A stretch of DNA of 64,000 nucleotides from Myxococcales bacterium. Lineage in GTDB: Bacteria; Myxococcota_A; Polyangia; Nannocystales; Nannocystaceae. Location of the stretch: positions 1 to 64,000 of the forward strand of contig JACKDV010000014.1 in assembly GCA_020633315.1 (NCBI GenBank), in the 5' to 3' direction. Positions 60,830-64,000 of the stretch are shown piece by piece. A program made the position numbers and the translations under genes. The first letter of the stretch is position 1. Each line of letters begins with the position of its first letter. The notes under the pieces were generated by a model. It saw only the letters and a list, made by a program, of their open reading frames with translations, searched no databases and was not told the origin of the DNA.

Positions 60830-61703
60830 TCATTCCGCGGTAGCCGCGCCATCCCCTGCGCCCAGACCGTTGGGCGGAGGCCAGCGCACCTCGACCAGGT
60901 GTGAGGCCCTCGGGGGCGCCGTGGGCCCGGCCTGCCGTCGATCGGGCTGGGCGAGCAGCTCGGCGATCGACTCGGGGGTGCGGCGCCGCAGACCCACCTC
61001 GACCAGGGTACCCACCATGATGCGGACCATGTTGTAGAGGAAGGCGCGGCCGCGGACGTCCACGTCCACGAGGTCGGGGCCCGCGCCCTCGGAGGGTGCG
61101 AGCGGATCGAGGCGACCGGGATCATGCGCCGGCCCCAGCGGCGAGGCAGCGCCGGTGATCGTCACCGCCTCGATCGTGCGCTCGGTGGACGCGGCCTGGC
61201 AGGCGCTGGCGCGGAAGCCCGCGAAGTCGTGGGTGCCCACGAAGGCCGCGGCCGCGCGCTCCATCGCCGCGAGCTCGAGGCGCCGGCCCAGCGTCCACTC
61301 GCGCCCCGCGGCGAGGGGTCGCGGCGCGGGTGCAGCGGATCCGATAGCGATAGTGCTTGCCCAGGTTGCCGTGGCGCACGTCGACGGGTCCGCTGTCGGG
61401 GCCGTGCTGCTCCCAGGCGGCGAGCACCGTGAGGTCGGGCGCCAGGCGTCCGGCGAGCGCCCGCGCCACGCCGCCGCAGGGGATCGCACGGGGGGCCTCG
61501 AAGGCCACGAGCTGTCCCCGAGCGTGCACCCTGCGTCGGTCCGCGAGGCACCGCGCGTGGGCACGGCCCTCGCCGTACAGCGACCACAGCGCCTGCTCGA
61601 GCTCGCCTTGCACCGTACGGATCGGCCCGGCCGGCCCCGGTCGCTGGCGGGCGAAGCCGTGGAAGCGAGAGCCGTCATAGGCGACGCGCAGCAGCACGCT
61701 CAC
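60830..61703 (-). CDS. truA: tRNA pseudouridine synthase TruA (frameshifted)
   Basis: About 290 residues after correction from GTG 61703. Segments: LLRVAYDGSRFHGFARQ, ASRTDAG with the catalytic Asp, VHARGQLVAFEA, HDFAGFRAS and the closing DVRGRAFLYNMVRIMVGTLVEVG. TruA makes pseudouridine at positions 38-40 of tRNA. The active-site SRTDAG is in a different frame from both sides, showing indels near 61545, 61525 and 61330. As this is a core enzyme, base-calling error is the best explanation. Confidence 0.75.
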
Positions 61704-61843
61704 GGCCGCGGAGCATAGCCCGTCGCGCCCGACTCGCCGAACGAGGGCCCGGCGAGCCTCGGCTCGGCTCGGCGGCGCCTCAGCTCGCCGTCCAGATCGC
61801 CAGGGCCCGCGCGCGCACCTGGTGGGTCGGCCTGCCTTCGCGC

Positions 61844-62258
61844 TCAGCCCGACGGCGCGGCCTCTCGCCGTCGCTGCTCCGCCGCGATCCACTCGTCGGC
61901 GGCGTCACGGTCCCTGGCGAACTTGGTGACGACCTCGCGCCCCCGCTGAACAGCTCGGCGACCTTGAGGAACAGGGTGGACACGGGTTTGCTGCGCGAGG
62001 CCCCTCCGTAGAGCACCGGGCGAGTACCCAGGGTCTTGCCGATGCGCTCCGCGCGCCCGCGCGCCTCGCCGAGGGGCTGGCGTGCCCCAGCTCGGAGATG
62101 TCCACATGGAACAACCAAAACGGCTGCTCGCCGATGAGCTGGTCGATCTCGTCGAACAGGGCGTGGATGGCGTCACCGTCGAAGTCGCCCGCCATCGTGA
62201 TGCGAATCAGGTACGGCGGCTCGTGCTCGAGCGGGAAGGGATGCGCGGAGGTCGACAC
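61844..62258 (-). CDS. Small STAS/SpoIIAA-like protein (copy 2, frameshifted)
   Basis: About 138 residues after correction from GTG 62258. The first frame gives FPLEHEPPYLIRITMAGDF and GEQPFWLFHVDISELGHAS, the second ARGRAERIGKTLGTRPVLYGG, and a third VVTKFARDRDAADEWIAAEQ. Indels near 62080 and 61940 break it. The plan matches the protein at 21123-21548 (QPF-x-L-x-x-D core strand, then an Arg/Ala helix, then a Thr-Phe/Lys-Phe strand). Role unknown. Confidence 0.5.
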
Positions 62259-62322
62259 GGGATGGGCGCTCCTACATTGCCGAGGGGCCTCGCCCCTGTA
62301 AAGCCCTCCGTCCCGGCGTGGC

Positions 62323-62919
62323 TCAGGGCGGCAGCGCCCCACCTCGATAGCCGAAGCGCCACAGGAAGGCCGCGGTGCGGCGCTGGTGCGAGGGCTCTTG
62401 GATGGGGAAGTCGAAGGCGTCGGCGAGGCGATCGATCACGTTGAACGCGAAGCACACGTACATCGCCTCTTGGATCGCACGCTCGTCCAGCCCGGCTTCC
62501 ATCGCGGCGTCGATGTCCTCGGGGCCGAGCTCCTCGGGACGCAGGGTGAGCTTGTGCACGATGTCGAGGGCGGCCTTCAGCCGGGGCGGGATGTCGGCCG
62601 CTCGATGGTCCTCGAGGGCAGCGGCGACGGTCTGGGCATCGATGCCGGACACCGCAACTGCGGTGTGGTGGACCGTTCAGTACTCGCAACGGTTCTGCCG
62701 CGAGACGAAGGCGCACATCAGCTCGGTCTCGCCCGCGGTCCATCGCGTGGCCCCGCGCATGGCCTCCTGGAGGGCGATGGCCATCGAGCGCCCGAAGAAG
62801 CGCGGCCGGTAGCTCAGGGTGAGGATCGGGCCCGGGATGGGGTCGATGAAGCGCCGCATGACCCACAGCAGGGCCTTCTGCTTGCGGGTGTGACCGTGCT
62901 CGAGGATGCGTAGCCTCAT
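62323..62919 (-). CDS. AhpD/CMD-like peroxidase-related protein with in-frame TGA (candidate selenoprotein)
   Basis: 198 residues if the TGA at 62677-62679 is read through. Up to it the product is KALLWVMRRFIDPIPGP, then WTAGETELMCAFVSRQNRCEY. After it, in the same frame, come TVHHTAVAVSGID and a helical AhpD-like rest. Cysteine homologues have CxYC-x2-HH here, so the TGA occupies the second redox Cys, giving Cys78-E-Y-Sec81. A 7-bp hairpin follows 10 bases later with its loop 17 bases from the TGA, as in bacterial SECIS elements. An error or a true stop is possible, but no indel is needed. It overlaps the upstream gene by 4 bp. Confidence 0.65.
62649..62666 (-). promoter_or_regulatory. SECIS-like hairpin after the in-frame TGA
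   Basis: On the minus strand ACACCGC and GCGGTGT form a perfect 7-bp stem closed by the loop AGTT. The loop begins 17 bases after the TGA and has G as its second base, matching the bacterial SECIS pattern (loop with an early G, about 16-37 nt from UGA) that recruits SelB. Confidence 0.45.
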
Positions 62920-63269
62920 CGCCCCGCCCTCGCCGCTCGCATGACCTGCAGGCCGCGTTCGAAGCGGCCGAGGCTGGCCCCCAGCGCCGCGGCCACGACG
63001 AGCTCGAACAGCTGGTCCTCGCCGTAGCCCGCCTCGCGCAGCCGCTCGAAGTCCTCGTCGGTGATCTTGTAGGCACAGCGCGCGACCTTGTCGACGAGCG
63101 AGAGCAGCGGCGGCGGGATCGAGCCCGCGTCCCGCTGCTCCCCGGTGATCGACGCGGCCCGATCCGCGACGGCGGCGCGACGGAGCTCGGGCGTCGTCTC
63201 GGCGGAGCCCTCCAGCGTCTCGGTGGCGAGCTGGGTCACGATCTTCGGGAGCACGGTGAGCTCGTCCAT
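62916..63269 (-). CDS. AhpD-like helical protein lacking the CxxC motif
   Basis: 117 residues from ATG 63269 (GTG 63278 possible). All-helical, with ITDEDFERLREAGYGEDQLFELVVAAALGASLGRF, the pattern of the carboxymuconolactone decarboxylase/AhpD fold, but only one Cys and no CxxC. Its stop overlaps the next gene's start (ATGA), so it probably forms a heteromer with the Cys/Sec partner encoded downstream. Confidence 0.65.
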   Translation of the reverse strand: MDELTVLPKIVTQLATETLEGSAETTPELRRAAVADRAASITGEQRDAGSIPPPLLSLVDKVARCAYKITDEDFERLREAGYGEDQLFELVVAAALGASLGRFERGLQVMRAARAGR

Positions 63270-63322
63270 CGCGATCACCTACCGCCCATCGCCGGCGCGG
63301 GGAGCATCCCCGCCGGCTCGAG

Positions 63323-63811
63323 CTACCCCGCGACCACGCAGAGGCCGACGTCGGCGTAGCACAGCGAGCTGTCGCTGGCGTAGGGAGAGCAGCTCGTGCC
63401 CCCGGGGCACTGCGGCGCTCCCAGGTCGCACAGCGCCACGCAGCACCCCGTCCCGCCCTGGCAGTCGGGCAGGCTCACCGGCGCACAGACCAGGCCCGGC
63501 GAGCAGCTCAGGACGCCGCTGCAGGGCCCCCTCGTCGAGCTCCTCGGTGCCGGGCGGCACCGGCGTGCAGGCGAAGCCGCCGTCGGAGGGCACGCACTTG
63601 TCCCCGCCCGCGCACGAGGGCGCGAGGGGATCGCAGGCCGGCGCCACGAAGCACTCGCCCCCGTCGCGGCCCCGGCCGTGCCCGCGCCCGTGTCGGCGGC
63701 CGAGGTGGGCGAGGGACCGTCCTCTCCGGTGTCGTCGGTCACGGGGCATGCGGTCGAGCCGAGCGAGCCGAGCAACGCGGCGAGGGCCAACAGCGGGCGG
63801 GAGGGGCTCAT
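63323..63811 (-). CDS. Cys-rich lipoprotein (frameshifted)
   Basis: About 163 residues. Signal with STAC lipobox, Thr/Asp/Ser spacer, then a Cys-rich domain seen in a second frame (GGECFVAPACDPLAPSC, CVPSDGGFACTP) and again in the first frame (LSCSPGLVCAP, GCCVALCDLG, CYADVGLCVVAG). Two opposite indels near 63680 and 63525 restore one protein. It resembles the other myxobacterial Cys-rich secreted lipoproteins in this window. Function unknown. Confidence 0.55.
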   Translation of the reverse strand: MSPSRPLLALAALLGSLGSTACPVTDDTGEDGPSPTSAADTGAGTAGAATGASASWRRPAIPSRPRARAGTSACPPTAASPARRCRPAPRSSTRGPCSGVLSCSPGLVCAPVSLPDCQGGTGCCVALCDLGAPQCPGGTSCSPYASDSSLCYADVGLCVVAG

Positions 63812-63941
63812 GGCCGCCATCCTCTCAGACCGCGGCCCATCAGCCAATGAAATCAACACCTTGCCCCATGGGCGTTGCTCCCTGCTACCGTCCGCCCACG
63901 GCACGCCCCAAGCGGCGGGCCCACGAGGAGAAGGTCCGAAG

Positions 63942-64000
63942 ATGCCCAAGGTTCTCATCATCGGAGCAGGCGGCGTGGGAGGCGTGGTCGCCCACAAGTG
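63942..64000 (+). CDS. Saccharopine dehydrogenase / carboxynorspermidine synthase-type protein (start only)
   Basis: Only the first 19 residues are visible: MPKVLIIGAGGVGGVVAHK. This Rossmann start (GAGGVG) is characteristic of carboxynorspermidine synthase and related saccharopine dehydrogenase-like enzymes. The start has GAGGAG about 15 bases upstream. The rest lies outside the window. Confidence 0.6.
   Translation, partial: MPKVLIIGAGGVGGVVAHK

Overview
The window is very GC-rich, almost every base is coding, and it is full of short-signal lipoproteins whose Cys is followed by Ser/Thr/Gly/Glu/Asp-rich spacers. It also has Ser/Thr kinase, radical SAM/SPASM, LmeA-like, DUF4159/VWA and choice-of-anchor L genes. 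This mix is typical of Myxococcota, most likely the Nannocystales (Nannocystis/Plesiocystis/Enhygromyxa type). That placement is an inference from gene style; no rRNA gene is present.

Layout. 1-12 kb: housekeeping and accessory genes (partial ECF sigma factor, RsuA-type pseudouridine synthase, S9 peptidase lipoprotein, NrsF-like membrane protein overlapping an NrdG-like activase, EVE protein, broken AAA ATPase, first radical SAM/SPASM gene with a partner, endonuclease V, DUF2237, adenosine deaminase family, NhaC antiporter). 12-21 kb: surface and secreted proteins, including an 893-residue lipoprotein of about 31 Cys-rich repeats ending in a somatomedin-B-like module, a choice-of-anchor L lipoprotein, a thioredoxin/TPR lipoprotein and an arylsulfotransferase-like lipoprotein. 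21-28 kb: a long hairpin, then a tight four-gene operon (acyl-CoA dehydrogenase, proline-type adenylation enzyme, carrier-protein/thioesterase didomain, FAD halogenase). Its parts match the bmp1-4 halopyrrole cassette of marine Pseudoalteromonas, so it should make pyrrolyl-S-carrier from proline, halogenate it and release it. 27-35 kb: geranylgeranyl-reductase-family flavoprotein, two large membrane proteins of GT-C style, a Ser/Thr kinase and a UbiA prenyltransferase. 35-42 kb: clpB, a PASTA protein, an HNH nuclease and a gluzincin-like lipoprotein peptidase. 42-44 kb: a Tae4-type T6SS amidase overlapping a lipoprotein gene that may encode its immunity factor. 44-52 kb: DUF368 transporter, LamG lipoprotein, an ABC-2 export operon, and a DUF4159/VWA pair. 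52-57 kb: LmeA-like protein, lipoproteins, a second radical SAM/SPASM gene with a zinc-ribbon/'MACYG'/low-complexity partner, and a porin-like barrel. 57-64 kb: YfdX-family lipoprotein, MurJ, TruA, a second copy of the small STAS-like protein, an AhpD-like pair, a Cys-rich lipoprotein, and the start of a saccharopine dehydrogenase-type gene.

The most interesting points are the bmp-like halopyrrole operon; the AhpD-like gene whose redox CxxC reads Cys-x-x-TGA with a SECIS-like hairpin directly after the TGA (candidate selenoprotein); the two radical SAM/SPASM cassettes; and the orphan Tae4 effector. About 58.6-63.7 kb carries many single-base indels in genes that are normally essential (murJ, truA), which looks like uncorrected sequencing error rather than real decay.
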